NCBI GenBank assembly: GCA_030425945.1
Contig: JAUHZL010000203.1
Coordinates: 1 to 5,816 of the forward strand
DNA length: 5,816 nt
From: Alphaproteobacteria bacterium
GTDB lineage: Bacteria > Pseudomonadota > Alphaproteobacteria > Rhodobacterales > Rhodobacteraceae
Direction of reading: 5' to 3'
Positions 5,594 to 5,816 of this stretch are shown here, one piece after another (position 1 is the stretch's first letter; every line of letters begins with the position of its first letter). The position numbers and the translations under genes are program-made. Under the pieces are notes generated by a model, which worked only from the letters and a program-made list of their open reading frames with translations, did no database searches and had not been told where the DNA came from.

Positions 5594-5816
5594 ATGCTGG
5601 CCGTGCTCTCACAGACGCTTCCGTTCTTTGCGATCATCGCGCTGGGCTACGGCGCGGGGAAACGGGGATTCTTCACCCCCGAGGCCACCGCCTACCTGAC
5701 CAAGTTCGTGTTCTACTTCGCGCTGTCGGCGATGCTGTTCCGGTTCTCCGCGAACCTCGCCTTTTCGGACATCTTCCTGCCGGGCGCGATGCTGGCCTAT
5801 CTCTGGGCGACGGGCG
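5594..5816 (+). CDS. AEC-family (auxin efflux carrier-like) permease, N-terminal part; runs off window
   Basis: The frame is open from ATG 5594 to the window edge, giving 74 residues of a protein that normally has about 300. The sequence starts MLAVLSQTLPFFAIIALGYG, then AGKRGFFTPEATAYLTKFVF, YFALSAMLFRFSA and FLPGAMLAYLW. The N-terminal hydrophobic helix, the short cytoplasmic turn with a G-F-(F/I)-(T/S) motif, and a second helix with the FxxxxP/A-type pattern are typical of AEC (membrane transport family) permeases, which have about ten helices and are often annotated as malonate or auxin exporters in bacteria. The substrate cannot be judged. The gene begins 52 bases after mbfA on the same strand and has no clear ribosome binding site. 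The upstream ATG at 5577 is out of frame. It may belong to the mbfA transcript or have its own promoter. Confidence 0.8.
   Translation, partial: MLAVLSQTLPFFAIIALGYGAGKRGFFTPEATAYLTKFVFYFALSAMLFRFSANLAFSDIFLPGAMLAYLWATG

Noticed and set aside
3751..5637. A 628-codon open frame on the minus strand
   Set aside because: It lies antisense to the well-supported mbfA and crosses the tetR gene in another frame. Its translation is low-complexity, rich in Arg, Gly, Ala and Pro, with no family resemblance, as expected for non-coding frames in GC-rich DNA.

Overview
The window looks like a chromosomal segment from a GC-rich alphaproteobacterium, most likely of the Rhodobacteraceae/Paracoccaceae group. 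The grounds are very high G+C with G/C-biased third codon positions, and the combination of a DnaE2 mutasome polymerase, a glutathione-dependent formaldehyde dehydrogenase and an MbfA-type ferritin/VIT iron transporter. The species cannot be named from the sequence. No tRNA, rRNA, CRISPR array, insertion sequence or phage gene was seen.

Left part (1-3833, all + strand): the 3' portion of dnaE2 (imuC), an error-prone DNA polymerase, enters from the left edge. It ends directly after the fingers/HhH region, with no OB-fold and no C-terminal tail. After 63 bases comes a complete class III alcohol dehydrogenase (S-(hydroxymethyl)glutathione dehydrogenase). Only 18 bases later a small DUF218/YdcF-type gene follows, probably on the same transcript. 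A NYN-LOTUS protein, a predicted RNase with an RNA-binding module, follows with its own strong ribosome binding site.

Right part (3840-5816): a TetR-family regulator on the minus strand converges on the NYN gene, with 6 bases between the stop codons. It diverges from mbfA, which encodes a ferritin-like di-iron domain fused to a VIT-type membrane domain. The roughly 97-base intergenic region holds two short palindromes. One lies inside the -35/-10 spacer of a candidate tetR promoter whose predicted start coincides with the tetR ATG. This suggests a self-repressed, possibly leaderless regulator that may also control mbfA. An AEC-family (auxin efflux carrier-like) permease starts at 5594 and runs off the right edge.

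Taken together this is mostly housekeeping and stress-response sequence: SOS mutagenesis, formaldehyde/nitrosoglutathione detoxification and iron efflux. I do not see a clearly new multi-gene system. The points most worth a second look are the shortened DnaE2, the tetR-mbfA control region and the NYN-LOTUS protein.
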